This document shows positions 17,201 through 24,919 of a stretch of DNA of 64,000 bases, piece by piece. Below the pieces are notes generated by a model that was not told where the DNA came from, made no database searches, and saw nothing but the letters and a program-made list of their open reading frames with translations. Position numbers and translations under genes: made by a program. The number at the start of each line of letters is the position of its first letter. The first letter of the stretch is position 1. This DNA is from an uncultured Bacteroidales bacterium (GTDB lineage Bacteria; Bacteroidota; Bacteroidia; Bacteroidales; Muribaculaceae), in contig CACYRK010000010.1 in the NCBI GenBank assembly GCA_902776835.1, positions 1 through 64,000 on the forward strand, read 5' to 3'.

Positions 17201-18154
17201 GTGGTTTTCTGTATTTGGAACCGTAAAATTTAATACCGTTCCATCACTGCTTGTTGTCTTTGTTAGAGTCCATTTCAATGACGTAGCATCGCTAACAGTT
17301 GCAATGTTACCACTAAGTGACACAGAAACAGCGACTGGGGGATCCGCTGTTCCTTTGTTGTTTGACATGGCACGACGGCTGTTTTTGTCAATTATTAGAA
17401 TCTCATCGCCAGTTGTAAGGTTGTCAAGCGATGTTTCAACCCATTCTTCACCACCTTCAACCTCTACAAACGTTGCACCAATATTCACATCACTTGCAGG
17501 CATGGTGAAGGTCGCAGTATTATCGTCAATCGTAACCGTGGGTGCAGCAACACCATCCAAGACGGGAGTAACTGTAACGGTTTCAAGTTGATATCCGTAA
17601 TCCGGCGTAGCTGTAACCGTAATGGTTGTCCCTTGTGTAGCTGTTGCAGAACTCGCACTAATACTACCATGAGCGATATTATCGTTATCATATAACACAC
17701 TGTAATATGTAGGCGACGTACCACCATCGGATAACGTAACTTGTATTTTAGCAATACGCCTATGCCCAGATGTGCCACCAATGGTAAATTTCACAGAAGA
17801 TGCACTTCCTGTCCATGAACCAGAACTGTAAGTTCCTACATCTGTCGTAATTGCATTCGATCCATCACCAGTACCAAAAGTTAATTTGATTTTTGTGATA
17901 GTCTTGGTGGAGGATACCGTAAAGTAACTTCCTCCGTAGATTCGAATTGCTTTACCTGTTGTGAAGTACGCTGGTACATTGCTATTAGTTCCTTTATTAA
18001 AGTCAACGGAAAAATTCGTTCCAGTGTAGCTTGCAATCACCTGCTGATTAGAATAACCTTGGGAACTGAAATCTACAATTTCCTCCGTTTCTGCGGCCCA
18101 GCCTACTCCGTAGAATAGCAGGGCCATTGTTAGAAATGTTAGTAGTTTTTTCAT
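11201..18154 (-). CDS. Giant secreted mosaic protein (2317 residues)
   Basis: The signal peptide MKKLLTFLTMALLFYGVGWA is followed by a module (~21-155) homologous to the N-terminus of the protein at 4412 (both begin near DFSxQGY). Later parts, roughly: several bacterial-repeat domains of InlB type (YGYQLETVTVTP, AGYALSTVTVTP, KGYQISDVTLNG); three copies of a ~150-residue module starting near 238, 935 and 1790 and ending in VxLYKK/YYKK-like segments; an SusE-like segment MYILGTVNDNEWDG near 571; chitobiase C-terminal-like domains (~1255, ~1690); an OB-fold-like region near 1350; and a tail ending VTRYTDGTTSTAKVMR that resembles a type IX sorting tail. No catalytic domain is evident. The N-terminal ~1050 residues use visibly more A/T-rich codons than the rest. 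It is probably a surface adhesin or glycan-binding protein; the function is unproven. Confidence 0.85.
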   Translation of the reverse strand: MKKLLTFLTMALLFYGVGWAAETEEIVDFSSQGYSNQQVIASYTGTNFSVDFNKGTNSNVPAYFTTGKAIRIYGGSYFTVSSTKTITKIKLTFGTGDGSNAITTDVGTYSSGSWTGSASSVKFTIGGTSGHRRIAKIQVTLSDGGTSPTYYSVLYDNDNIAHGSISASSATATQGTTITVTATPDYGYQLETVTVTPVLDGVAAPTVTIDDNTATFTMPASDVNIGATFVEVEGGEEWVETSLDNLTTGDEILIIDKNSRRAMSNNKGTADPPVAVSVSLSGNIATVSDATSLKWTLTKTTSSDGTVLNFTVPNTENHLYCTNSNNGVRVGNTNSSPDFSINNLFLYHNNTGRYLGVYNNQDWRCYTTINDNITNTDVAFYKKVEVAGAYTIECADNLEHGSIEANASSADADATITITATPDAGYALSTVTVTPASGTAFQATVNGNNATFTMPASSVTVTATFLLAWNEITYTVSPDGAGQVWVNPSNNPGFDTSTGTTKTQMGTSVTFKVVPGDEYLINTVSAVDASGAPVALTQGETNGAHNGWGTYYTFEMPAYAVTISATFKQGDMYILGTVNDNEWDGNAGVPMTFDSDANTYTADVYVAGTSTATGETLGYGRFSFTTRLSGTNGSWANMGKRFGATSQNYSLDGQTGNWTDGNQSDPNAFRLPAGVYTISINWGTGVVSATPKTITVTLNPVGGQQEQGTVVNVSSNLTSLLSAIKEGVSATLTISDGTTTTSEGYTLNNNVTLTGKASYGYIEKTTEAAYTVVKHYAVTCIANPTAGGTVSASPTSALANETVTLTITTNKGYQISDVTLNGTTLDAVEGVYSFSMPAADANVVANFSMIDYTITIDATKCTISAPETANYNQPVTFTVTPSSNSYEVSTVTVTYGENGTKPVTNNGDGTYTFYMPDDNVTITVVCTKKSTGGNQFTLVTAQNQIVSGGEYVILDVNGIAAMAKNSNSTPNYEDPSSAFDLSNDVVTLTDGSNVSIIKLANGSTTGTFTMQDGTTYVAKPTSKTLQTSATAPGDWTITYGSQGVTFNCNNYNIRYNAEHFRCYTNNTGDGVKLYKRIDLGTTVSIQPDGGDVIGSQNVVVDASTETAVVRYKVGENGTWSEWATGPVNFTLTGDVDDTKTVYAEAKEPNQELEPGEDEEVSEANATFHFIAPNAPVITPSSKSVLDVKQSVTITTEYADGQVEYSTDGGETWTTYNGVFDVFINALGESATVTARVTVNGVTSETTSATYTRNIQPVVFSPVSGTYYYGEQSVEMFSVTPGARIYYTMTTDGTEPADPVMNGTGVQLYSGPIEGLEAGTTYKFKAVAYIGTTASEVSSAEYTIEAHSDSYWQNVAAMNADDGSVTKYFENPVQVVYMSTYQNNGRTPEFCYVRDNSGYGLVYFAKNHTAYNGYTKFQMGDWLDGKTIRGTTDTWDRGFHNELGTSSGSIYQWPSNNVGNTTILPEAVTNADVKAGWNASNYNSSGGYKTGVTDDNLWGHYIHLRNNTVSGLSTVDDKYKGVMTDQNNEKLTYYDVFYKFSGFGTNAKTYNQSFFDARQVKGATFDFYGIVAFYGPDANNATYANQPFQIVPLDILWVYKPQISGVQEGETYVEPQEVTLSIDAVEGDDEHSSVIWYKTSEMDDYAIYTGPFTVSTTTTIEAYTTKMTEYSDRMESVHVTTNVNFTHISTPFITPDGGVYAVTDDPVDVTITRNPELDDASVVQSDVNIWFTVDGSDPADENNPNRYDYTTENKEEHLDEIHTTTTVRAISEYHGMYSAEAISQTYTFVESNGIIYDLVTNVNQINENGVYVIVNQPGHEAMSNVQGATTRGTTGVKFVDEDMKTKVYGNQDVAVFTVTPLTHEGDTGGEKHFLFTTHNGATLASNGILYVDETAAANGNTLLTEAEEDAMGNSVAVVTIDNDEGEQSHKARIRFNYAGGDNRYLQYWNRDHYFTTYKTQDDERAVYLYYKKATPLATIEKEGVKNKQYTVADRLLIVAANDAEHVIWAKDEGNVSIARTEIKGEQIDYMRFVAKDSLSTAQDAGVLFQKGDWDQSNWVMIKLHSSDYDRISSFKGQYIKAATLQGTYTDNVNYTIEAAEGLNCEDGETYIPNVYCAANFLDANLNLTETSQGAREIDGYENGEPEYGDRYFFFMNPKVQEVATITYAVWDGSKFVMPEKVGEEINGAGIAGAFTVDLKYNTGVSLTTSLEPNQAYQFTAVLNKVAQQDNAPRRAESTVKPGAFSADAGKVVYPLDLTADENQIVTEVRDLTGNAVREVASVKYVSITGVVSDKPFEGMNIIVTRYTDGTTSTAKVMR

Positions 18155-18294
18155 ACGCGTAATGTTTTTGTTAATTATGTGTTTTTCGTTTAGGTCGTTG
18201 TTTTGAATTATTCGTTCAATTTGTTTAATTTGTTGACCTTAAAACGTCCAATCCGTTGACCAGCAACAAATTATTCGTTCAATTTGTTGCCCCC

Positions 18295-19812
18295 TTAGCG
18301 GTGGGCGATGGCGTGGAGCGCGCGGCCCATATTGTCGGCGATGTCGCTGGCCATCACGCCGTACACGTCGTGTTCCTGCGCCGCCAGGTCACCGGCCAGG
18401 CCGTGGGCGTATACGCCGAGCACGACGGCCCAGTCGGGGGCGTAGCCCTGCGCGATGAGCGAGGCGATGACGCCGGTGAGCACGTCGCCGCTGCCCGCCG
18501 TGGCCATACCGGGGTTGCCGCTGCTGTTAATATACACCTTGCCGTCGGGGCGCACCGTCATCGTGTAGCGGCCCTTGAGCACGATGGTGATTTCGTGCAG
18601 TTTCGACACGTCGATGGCCTTCTTCAGGCGCTCCTCATCGGTCTGGTGGCTGCCAAACAGGCGGTCAAACTCCACGGCGTGCGGCGTGAGCACCGAGCCC
18701 TTGGGGATGCTGCGCAGCAGCAGCGGGCGCCGCGAGATGCAGTAGAGCGCGTCGGCGTCGAGCAGGCAGGGGCGGCGGAACGTCTTCAGGAACGTGTCGA
18801 GCGCGTCGAGCGTCTCGTCGCTGGTGCCCATGCCGGGGCCCAGAGCCACCACGCTGTAGTTATGGTGCAGGTCGATGGCCGTGGTGACAATCTCGCTGCG
18901 GTCGGGCTCGAAGATGGCCTCGGGCACCGCGGTCTGCATCACCTCGTAGCCGCAGCGCGGGGCGTGCACCGTCACCAGGCCCGCGCCCGAGCGCATAGCG
19001 CCACGCGTAGCCAGGACAGCAGCGCCCATCATGCCGTAACTGCCGGCCACGAGCAGGATGGTGCCATTGTCATACTTGTTGCAGAACGGGTCGCGGGCGC
19101 GCACCACGTCGTGCACGTCGTCGTGCTCAATCATGTAGAAGTCGGTGGGCATCTCGGCGATGGCCTCCGGGCTGTACTCCATGTCGAGCACCTTCACGTC
19201 GCCCAGGAATTTGGCGTTCTCCGAGAAGAAGAACGACAGGCGGCGGAACTGATAAGTGAGCGTGAGGTTGGCGCGGATGATATTGCGCGAGTCGGAACCC
19301 TGGTTCCACTCGCCAAACAGGCCCGACGGCATGTCGATCGACACCACGTAGGCCTCGCTATTGTTGATGTATTGCACCAGCGCGGTGTAGCCGCCCTTGA
19401 GCGGTGACTGCAGGCCCGAGCCGAAGAGGCCGTCGACCACCACGTCGCCGCGCCCCAACTCGGGCGGATTGAACGTGTTGGTGACCTCGATAAACTCCAC
19501 GCCCTCGGTGCCCAGCAGGCGGTCGCGGTTGGTCGAGCAGTTGGCCGACAGGTGTGCCGACCGGATATTGAACAGATAGACCTCGGGGTGGTAGCCCTGC
19601 AGAGCCAGCAGGCGAGCCACGGCGAGAGCGTCGCCGCCATTGTCGCCCGGGCCGGCAAAAATCACAAAACGTTGCGAGGGGCGCCACCGCGACATGAGTT
19701 CAAAACTCACGCTCTCGGCTGCTCGCTCCATCATGTCGAGCATCGAGATATTTTCGCGGTCCAGCGTACGGTTGCCTATACGGCGAATGCCTTCGGTAGT
19801 AAAAATTTTCAT
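18295..19812 (-). CDS. nnr: Bifunctional NAD(P)H-hydrate epimerase / ADP-dependent dehydratase
   Basis: A 505-residue fusion that repairs hydrated NADH and NADPH. The N-terminal YjeF_N epimerase domain (~1-215) carries FAGPGDNGGDALAVARLL near residue 50. The C-terminal ribokinase-like dehydratase (~230-500) carries LTPHAVEFDRLFG and the signature GNPGMATAGSGDVLTGVIASLIAQG near 440, with the catalytic Asp in GSGD. The length and domain order match the usual fusion. It is divergent from hpt across a 324-base gap. Confidence 0.95.
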   Translation of the reverse strand: MKIFTTEGIRRIGNRTLDRENISMLDMMERAAESVSFELMSRWRPSQRFVIFAGPGDNGGDALAVARLLALQGYHPEVYLFNIRSAHLSANCSTNRDRLLGTEGVEFIEVTNTFNPPELGRGDVVVDGLFGSGLQSPLKGGYTALVQYINNSEAYVVSIDMPSGLFGEWNQGSDSRNIIRANLTLTYQFRRLSFFFSENAKFLGDVKVLDMEYSPEAIAEMPTDFYMIEHDDVHDVVRARDPFCNKYDNGTILLVAGSYGMMGAAVLATRGAMRSGAGLVTVHAPRCGYEVMQTAVPEAIFEPDRSEIVTTAIDLHHNYSVVALGPGMGTSDETLDALDTFLKTFRRPCLLDADALYCISRRPLLLRSIPKGSVLTPHAVEFDRLFGSHQTDEERLKKAIDVSKLHEITIVLKGRYTMTVRPDGKVYINSSGNPGMATAGSGDVLTGVIASLIAQGYAPDWAVVLGVYAHGLAGDLAAQEHDVYGVMASDIADNMGRALHAIAHR

Positions 19813-19993
19813 CGTGTAGATTGTTGTGCAGTTAAGTTCCGCAAGTTATGACACTTGCTGCATTCTCGTGCGCGCGACGTTACGCGCACGCATGTGCGCA
19901 CTCGAATACAACCTACAAAGTTACATCATATTTTCCGATTGAAACAACAAAAAAATCAAAAACTTGGAAAAATCAACAAATCTACTGATTTCG

Positions 19994-20025
19994 TTTGTCA
20001 ATGCCACCAAGTTTCAGTAATTTTG
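19994..20025 (+). promoter_or_regulatory. Promoter of hpt-adk
   Basis: TTTG (19994-19997), 20 bases, TAATTTTG (20018-20025), a perfect consensus, about 110 bases before the hpt start. The rest of the 19813-20136 gap holds a GC-rich palindromic stretch (GTGCGCGCGAC to ATGTGCGCAC, 19869-19898) and no gene. Confidence 0.8.
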
Positions 20026-20136
20026 CACCTTGTCAAATCCCTCTCTACAGAGGGGATGCCCCAAACGGAAGGGGGCGTGTGTCAAAGAGCAACTTCAGCA
20101 TTGTGCATTATGCATAAAGCATTAAATAAAATATCG

Positions 20137-20679
20137 ATGGGGAATGTAGTTTACGACGGGCTCACCTTTGAGCCTTTTATTACGAGAGAAAAAATTGCAG
20201 CGCGCGTCATCGAACTCGCGCAGGAACTGCGACGCGACATCAGCGATGACAACCCGCTGTTTGTGTGCGTGTTAAACGGCTCATTCATCTTTGCCGCTGA
20301 CCTGTTCAGGGCCTGCGACTTCCCAGATGCTGAAATCACGTTTATCCGCCTCAAGTCCTACGAGGGCACCTCATCCACCGGACAGGTCAAGCAGGTGCTC
20401 GGCCTCAACGAGAACGTGGAGGGGCGCACCGTGGTTATCATTGAGGACATCGTCGACACCGGCGTCACCGCTGTCGAACTGCGCCGGCTCTTCGAGGATA
20501 ACAACGCCAAGAGCGTGAAGATGGTCACCCTGCTCTTCAAGCCCTCCTCGCTCAAGTGTGGCAAGGAGCCAGAGTACGTGGGCTTTGCCATCCCGCCCGC
20601 ATTCGTCCTGGGCTACGGCCTCGACATCGACGAGAAGGCGCGAGGACTGAGCGACATCTACGCCCTCAAGAAGGACTGA
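20137..20679 (+). CDS. hpt: Hypoxanthine phosphoribosyltransferase
   Basis: A 180-residue purine salvage enzyme that makes IMP (and GMP) from the base and PRPP. The PRPP loop VVIIEDIVDTGVTA is near residue 100, and the early motif VCVLNGSFIFAADL near 45 is typical of HPRT. The start at 20137 (MGNVVYDG) was chosen for family length; an ATG 27 bases upstream is possible. Adenylate kinase follows after 62 bases, probably on the same transcript, linking base salvage to nucleotide phosphorylation. Confidence 0.92.
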   Translation: MGNVVYDGLTFEPFITREKIAARVIELAQELRRDISDDNPLFVCVLNGSFIFAADLFRACDFPDAEITFIRLKSYEGTSSTGQVKQVLGLNENVEGRTVVIIEDIVDTGVTAVELRRLFEDNNAKSVKMVTLLFKPSSLKCGKEPEYVGFAIPPAFVLGYGLDIDEKARGLSDIYALKKD

Positions 20680-20741
20680 GCCAACAACTCATCCAAGAAT
20701 CGCAAACATTATTAACCAACAGAATAAAAACACTTATTATC

Positions 20742-21320
20742 ATGCTTAACATCGTCATTTTCGGCGCTCCCGGGTCGGGCAAAGGCACGCAGAGCGACAA
20801 CCTGATTAAGACTTACGGCTTGTTTCACATCTCGACGGGCGACGTGCTCCGCGACAACATCAAGCGCGGCACCGAGTTAGGCGCCACCGCCAAGGCCTAC
20901 ATGGACAAGGGTCAACTCATCCCCGACGACCTGATGATCAGCATCTTGGCCGACGTGCTCGACGCCAACCGCGAGGCAGCGGCTCCCGGCGTAATCTTCG
21001 ACGGCTTCCCACGCACCATCGCGCAGGCCGAGGCCCTCGACACCATGCTCGCCGAGCGAGGCACCGCCATCAGCACCGTCGTGGGCCTGGAAGTGCCCGA
21101 AGAGGAACTCATCGAGCGCATCTTGCTACGCGGCAAACTCACCGGACGCAGCGACGACAACATGGAGACCGTGAAAAGCCGCCTCGACGTATACCACAAC
21201 CAGACCGCACCACTGCAAGAATACTACAAGGCCAAGGGCCTATACCAAGCCATCAACGGACTGGGCAAGATCGAGGAAATCTTCGCCGACATCCAGAAAG
21301 CAGTGGATAAGTTGCGCTAA
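20742..21320 (+). CDS. adk: Adenylate kinase
   Basis: A 192-residue enzyme for AMP + ATP = 2 ADP. The P-loop GAPGSGKGTQ is at residues 8-17, the AMP-site FDGFPRT near 85 and the lid RGKLTGRSDDN near 127. The lid is the short form without zinc cysteines, as in eukaryotic-type and Bacteroidetes enzymes. It begins 62 bases after hpt and ends before a strong bidirectional terminator. Confidence 0.96.
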   Translation: MLNIVIFGAPGSGKGTQSDNLIKTYGLFHISTGDVLRDNIKRGTELGATAKAYMDKGQLIPDDLMISILADVLDANREAAAPGVIFDGFPRTIAQAEALDTMLAERGTAISTVVGLEVPEEELIERILLRGKLTGRSDDNMETVKSRLDVYHNQTAPLQEYYKAKGLYQAINGLGKIEEIFADIQKAVDKLR

Positions 21321-21361
21321 AGTTAAAACCGCAGATTATGCTAATTGCTTTATTAGCGTAA

Positions 21362-21399
21362 AATATTAAAGGAGGGCCAAAAGGCCCTCCTTTAATATT
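21362..21399. terminator. Bidirectional intrinsic terminator
   Basis: AATATTAAAGGAGGGCC (21362-21378), loop AAAA, perfect complement (21383-21399): a 17-bp stem with A- and T-rich feet, serving both adk (+) and the convergent beta-helix gene (-). Confidence 0.92.
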
Positions 21400-21418
21400 A
21401 CTCATTAAGCATTGTGCA

Positions 21419-22855
21419 TTAACGGATTACCACCTTTACACCATTGTGGATGTAGATGCCGCTGGTGGGGTTAGCCACGGGCTGACCCATCAGGTTGTAG
21501 TAGCGGCCGTCGGTCACGGTGGCTGCCTTAACGTCGGTGATGCCCGAGTTCAGCGGAGCGAAATCAACGAGACCATACATCTCATTATCCACCTGGTGAA
21601 CAATCACATCCTCGATTGCTTCCAGGTCGTTCTGGTCGTCAACGTTCCAGGTGTTGCCCCGGGCCGGCACATCGAAGGCGCTGTTGTTGTACAGGTCATA
21701 GAGCACGCCTTTGTTGCCGTTGTCCACAAAGACGTTGCCGCCCGGCTCATCCTCGGTACCCATATCCACGCTGATGGCGTTCTCGGGCACCATCCAATCG
21801 CCATCATCGGTCCTCTTGATACCAATCAGCGTGACGCCCCAGCAGTTACCCTCTACGTAGTTGTTGTGGATGCGAGCCACAGCGCCGCCAGTGTTTGCGG
21901 TGATGTTGATGCCGCTGCCACCATTGTTGGGATCAGCGATGTAGTGGTTGTCAATCGAAATATTGTCCTCAATCACCGAAGTGAACGGGCCTGTGCAGGC
22001 AATACCGAAAGAATTGTACTTCACCACATTGCCCTTGATATTAACCGTGCCGCTATAGGCAAGGCCCAGCAGGTTGGCAACCGAAATACCGCCAGCGCGG
22101 GTAGTGACTTCACGGCCAATAACCTCATTGTTGAGGATGTTGACGTCCTCGGTGCCACCCATACCCACGGTCATGTTGATGGCCGGAGTAAGACGGCCCT
22201 GAGTGCCATTCTTGTCCATCACGCAGCCTTCGATGGTGATGCCCACCGGGGTGTTGGCGCCGGAGGCCACACAAGCCATAAGACCATTGCTGAAGGTGCA
22301 ATCCTTAATCAAATTGCCCTTGCTCATCGCGGTGAAGTTGATGTTTGCGTTGGCCAACTTGCCGTTGAAGTCCAGGAATTCGCAGTTTTTGGCCACAAAA
22401 CTACCCTTCTCGAGCGAGCCACCGAAGCCAATGCCGATGTACTGGAAGGTGACATTAGTCAGAACTGCATCGCTCTCTTCGCCTATCAGGCGGATACCAA
22501 TTGCGTTGCCCGCAGCCTCTTCGGTGGCCGAGAGCGTGGCTCCATTCTCCAGGTCGGCATCGAGTTTGCCATTCATCGTGATGCGAGCCTTTTCGCCAAA
22601 CAGCACAGTTATGCCATCTTCAATCTTCAGCCCGTTGCCATCGGCAAGAGTAAGGTCGGTCTTCGACACCGTGATGCCGCCGTTATCCAGTTCCATAGAC
22701 TCGGTAAGGTCGGCGTTAACGTTCACATAGAACACGCCGTCGGCGTAGGTCACACCCGAATTCTCGATATTCGACAAATCGGCGAAGGTGTAAACCTTGG
22801 CTTGCAGCCCCATTATGGCCACAGCCATCAAGCAAAAAGTAAAAATCTTTCTCAT
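21419..22855 (-). CDS. Secreted right-handed beta-helix protein with a type IX-like tail
   Basis: 478 residues. The start at 22855 (MRKIFTFCLMAVAIMGLQA) gives a clean signal peptide; an ATG two codons upstream is less likely. Residues ~75-400 are a run of short beta-strand coils rich in Asn and Gly (NVTFQYIGIGF, NCEFLDFNG, DCTFSNG, NILNNEVIG, NIKGNVVKYNSFG, IHNNYVEGNCWG), the pattern of pectate-lyase-like parallel beta-helix proteins. The C-terminus YYNLMGQPVANPTSGIYIHN..KVVIR is the sorting-tail type common in Bacteroidales. Catalytic residues of a polysaccharide lyase cannot be assigned, so it may be a lyase or a binding protein. Confidence 0.85.
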   Translation of the reverse strand: MRKIFTFCLMAVAIMGLQAKVYTFADLSNIENSGVTYADGVFYVNVNADLTESMELDNGGITVSKTDLTLADGNGLKIEDGITVLFGEKARITMNGKLDADLENGATLSATEEAAGNAIGIRLIGEESDAVLTNVTFQYIGIGFGGSLEKGSFVAKNCEFLDFNGKLANANINFTAMSKGNLIKDCTFSNGLMACVASGANTPVGITIEGCVMDKNGTQGRLTPAINMTVGMGGTEDVNILNNEVIGREVTTRAGGISVANLLGLAYSGTVNIKGNVVKYNSFGIACTGPFTSVIEDNISIDNHYIADPNNGGSGINITANTGGAVARIHNNYVEGNCWGVTLIGIKRTDDGDWMVPENAISVDMGTEDEPGGNVFVDNGNKGVLYDLYNNSAFDVPARGNTWNVDDQNDLEAIEDVIVHQVDNEMYGLVDFAPLNSGITDVKAATVTDGRYYNLMGQPVANPTSGIYIHNGVKVVIR

Positions 22856-22931
22856 AAGCACATTATTTTAGAATAAACATAAATGATATAAATATTTCTC
22901 GGCCACAAAGATAAAACAAATTTACCACTTT

Positions 22932-23118
22932 AACCCAAATCGGTCATTAGAAATTATGACAGAACGGATTTTTTTGAGAGTATTGCTGATATTTAAATAG
23001 AAAGCATAGCGGGCTATGGCGAGATTTCAGTGGCGGCAAGACGCCAAAACAAAACTGTTATGGTATAATTAGGAATAAAGAAAATAACATAATACCGATC
23101 TGATGACCGATTTGGGTT
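22932..23118. mobile_element. MITE-like element with 16-bp perfect terminal inverted repeats
   Basis: AACCCAAATCGGTCAT (22932-22947) is the exact reverse complement of 23103-23118. The 187-bp interior has no credible gene but holds two hairpins, CATAGC-gg-GCTATG near 23010 and TGGCG-gcaaga-CGCCA near 23030. I could not find a clear target duplication. It is either a non-autonomous transposon or a decayed IS. Confidence 0.6.
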
Positions 23119-23146
23119 TACCAATCCCCACCCTCCAAAAAGCACC

Positions 23147-23214
23147 CGATTTTGGCAAGCAATTTTGAAAATTCCCTGCCAAAAACGCAAAAAAAATTCG
23201 ATTTTGGCAAGCAA
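23147..23214. repeat. Direct repeat CGATTTTGGCAAGCAA, two copies
   Basis: A 16-base sequence at 23147-23162 is repeated exactly at 23199-23214 in an A/T-rich gap. No gene is evident in 22862-23463 apart from this, the MITE-like element, a nonamer array and a terminator. Confidence 0.7.
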
Positions 23215-23309
23215 TAATTCTAATCCAACTCAAATCGGCAAACAACTGTTCCATAGTCACTTGCGACGACACCTGGTCGCAATACTTTCCGGGCAAAACG
23301 CCACAGCCC

Positions 23310-23370
23310 CTACAGAGGCTATCGTTGCTATTGAGGCTATCGTTGCTATTGATGTTATCGTTGCTATCGC
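23310..23370. repeat. Nonamer array, CTATCGTTG/CTATTGAGG units
   Basis: A 9-base period in which CTAT (once TTAT) recurs, with alternating remainder (CGTTG, TGAGG, TGATG). It lies immediately downstream of the stomatin-like gene's terminator. Confidence 0.8.
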
Positions 23371-23415
23371 AAAAAAGTGGCGCGTGGGATGGGAGGTCTC
23401 CCCCACCCCACGCGC
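23370..23415 (-). terminator. Terminator of the nfeD-stomatin operon
   Basis: A long GC-rich stem, GCGCGTGGG...CCCACGCGC, spans 23380-23415. On the minus strand it is followed by ACTTTTTTG. It starts about 50 bases after the stop codon. Confidence 0.8.
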
Positions 23416-23463
23416 TGTGGTTATGCCACACGTGGCGGCTGTGCGTGCCGCTGCGCTGCAGCG

Positions 23464-24417
23464 TCACTTGCTGTTGAACAATTCCTTGATACCGCCTATC
23501 GAGCCCAGCATGTTCGAAGCCTCGAAGGGCAGGAACACGGTCTTGGTCTCGGTGCCGCTCGACACTTGCTCGAGCATGGCGATATACTTCTGAGCCAGCA
23601 GATAGTTGGCCGGATTGGTGCTCTTACCCACAGCCTCGGTAATCTTGTCGATGGCGATAGCCTCGGCCTCGGCTTTGCGGATTCGGGCCGTTGCTTCACC
23701 GTCGGCGCGCAAAATCTCGGTCTGCTTGTCGGCCTCGGCCTGGTTGATGCGGGCCGTCTTCTGACCTTCCGACTGGAGGATGGCGGCAGCCTTCTGACCC
23801 TCGCTGGTGAGGATGGTAGCACGTTTGTTACGCTCGGCCTGCATCTGTTTCTCCATGGCCTGAAGCACGCTCTGCGGCGGCGTAATATCCTGCAACTCAA
23901 CGCGGTTTACCTTGATACCCCACTTGTTGGTAGCATCGTCGAGCACGGCGCGCAACTTGCTGTTGATGGTGTCGCGCGAAGTGAGCGTCTCGTCGAGTTC
24001 AAGTTCACCGATGATGTTACGCAGTGTGGTCTGCGTAAGTTTCTCGATAGCGTTGGGCAAGTTGTTGATTTCGTACACTGCCTTGAACGGGTCAACGATT
24101 TGGAAGTAAAGCAACGCATTGATTTGCATCAGGATGTTATCCTTGGTAATCACGTTCTGCTTGTCGAAGTCATATACTTGCTCGCGCAGATCGATGTTAT
24201 TGGTGTAATGATAGCGGCCATTGGTGAGCGCCACGATGGGTTTTGCGCGGTCCACAAAGGGGATAATCACGTTGATACCCGGCTTGAGGGTGGCGTGGTA
24301 TTTTCCGAGTCGTTCCACAATTTTTGTCTCTGACTGCGGGATAATCACCAGGCTCTTCTTAACCAGGACGATTGCCAGCAGCACAATCACAATCAGTAAT
24401 ATTGCAGTGAAATCCAT
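23464..24417 (-). CDS. SPFH/band 7 membrane protein (stomatin/QmcA-like)
   Basis: 317 residues. One N-terminal membrane segment (FTAILLIVIVLLAIVLV, residues 3-19) is followed by a band 7 domain (~20-190; GLGKYHATLKPG-like start, DFDKQNVITKDNI) and a coiled, Ala/Glu/Lys-rich segment (~195-265; AERNKRATILTSEGQ and similar repeats). Such proteins form large oligomeric membrane cages; in E. coli, QmcA pairs with the NfeD-like YbbK. Here the NfeD gene lies 49 bases upstream on the same strand, which supports the assignment. The function is membrane-domain organisation, in detail unknown. Confidence 0.92.
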   Translation of the reverse strand: MDFTAILLIVIVLLAIVLVKKSLVIIPQSETKIVERLGKYHATLKPGINVIIPFVDRAKPIVALTNGRYHYTNNIDLREQVYDFDKQNVITKDNILMQINALLYFQIVDPFKAVYEINNLPNAIEKLTQTTLRNIIGELELDETLTSRDTINSKLRAVLDDATNKWGIKVNRVELQDITPPQSVLQAMEKQMQAERNKRATILTSEGQKAAAILQSEGQKTARINQAEADKQTEILRADGEATARIRKAEAEAIAIDKITEAVGKSTNPANYLLAQKYIAMLEQVSSGTETKTVFLPFEASNMLGSIGGIKELFNSK

Positions 24418-24466
24418 AATATTGAGTTTTTTATGTGAATAAAATGTTTTCTGTTTAAAGGTTGTG

Positions 24467-24919
24467 TCATTCGCGCTCCACCGTGATGATAATGCTGTCG
24501 CGACCCACCACCTTCACGTTGACGCCCTTCTCAATCGCGGTGCCATCGGCACTCTGCGCTTTCCAGTCGTCGCCGTCGATGGCCACGCGGCCAAAGCCGT
24601 CGGCCTCGATTGCCTGGCTCACACGCCCCACGCGCCCGATGAGGGCATCGGCATTGCTCACCTTTTCGCCCTTGCTGCGGTGCAGGTAGCGCAGGGCCAC
24701 CGGACGCACAAAGAGCAGACACAGCACCGACACCACGGCGAACAGGATGATTTGCCCCGTGATGCTGGGCATGACCAGCGAAGCGATGCATGCCACAAAA
24801 GCACCAATCGAGAAGCACATGATGAAAAAGTCGCCCGAGAAGAGTTCAAGAATCAAACACACGATGCACACGATGGCCCAGAGTTGCCACATATGTGCTG
24901 CAAAGTAATCCAGTATCAT
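24467..24919 (-). CDS. NfeD family membrane protein
   Basis: 150 residues. It has two to three N-terminal membrane helices (LWAIVCIVCLILELF, FIMCFSIGAFVACIASLV, IILFAVVSVLCLLFV) and a C-terminal OB-fold (~88-150; DALIGRVGRVSQAI, GRVAIDGDDWKA) typical of short NfeD proteins. It is first in a two-gene operon with the SPFH protein and probably anchors or modulates it. Confidence 0.9.
   Translation of the reverse strand: MILDYFAAHMWQLWAIVCIVCLILELFSGDFFIMCFSIGAFVACIASLVMPSITGQIILFAVVSVLCLLFVRPVALRYLHRSKGEKVSNADALIGRVGRVSQAIEADGFGRVAIDGDDWKAQSADGTAIEKGVNVKVVGRDSIIITVERE

Noticed and set aside
23014..23214. Small open frame in the MITE-like element region
   Set aside because: It spans the right inverted repeat and the direct repeats, has no ribosome or promoter signal that fits, and resembles no protein.
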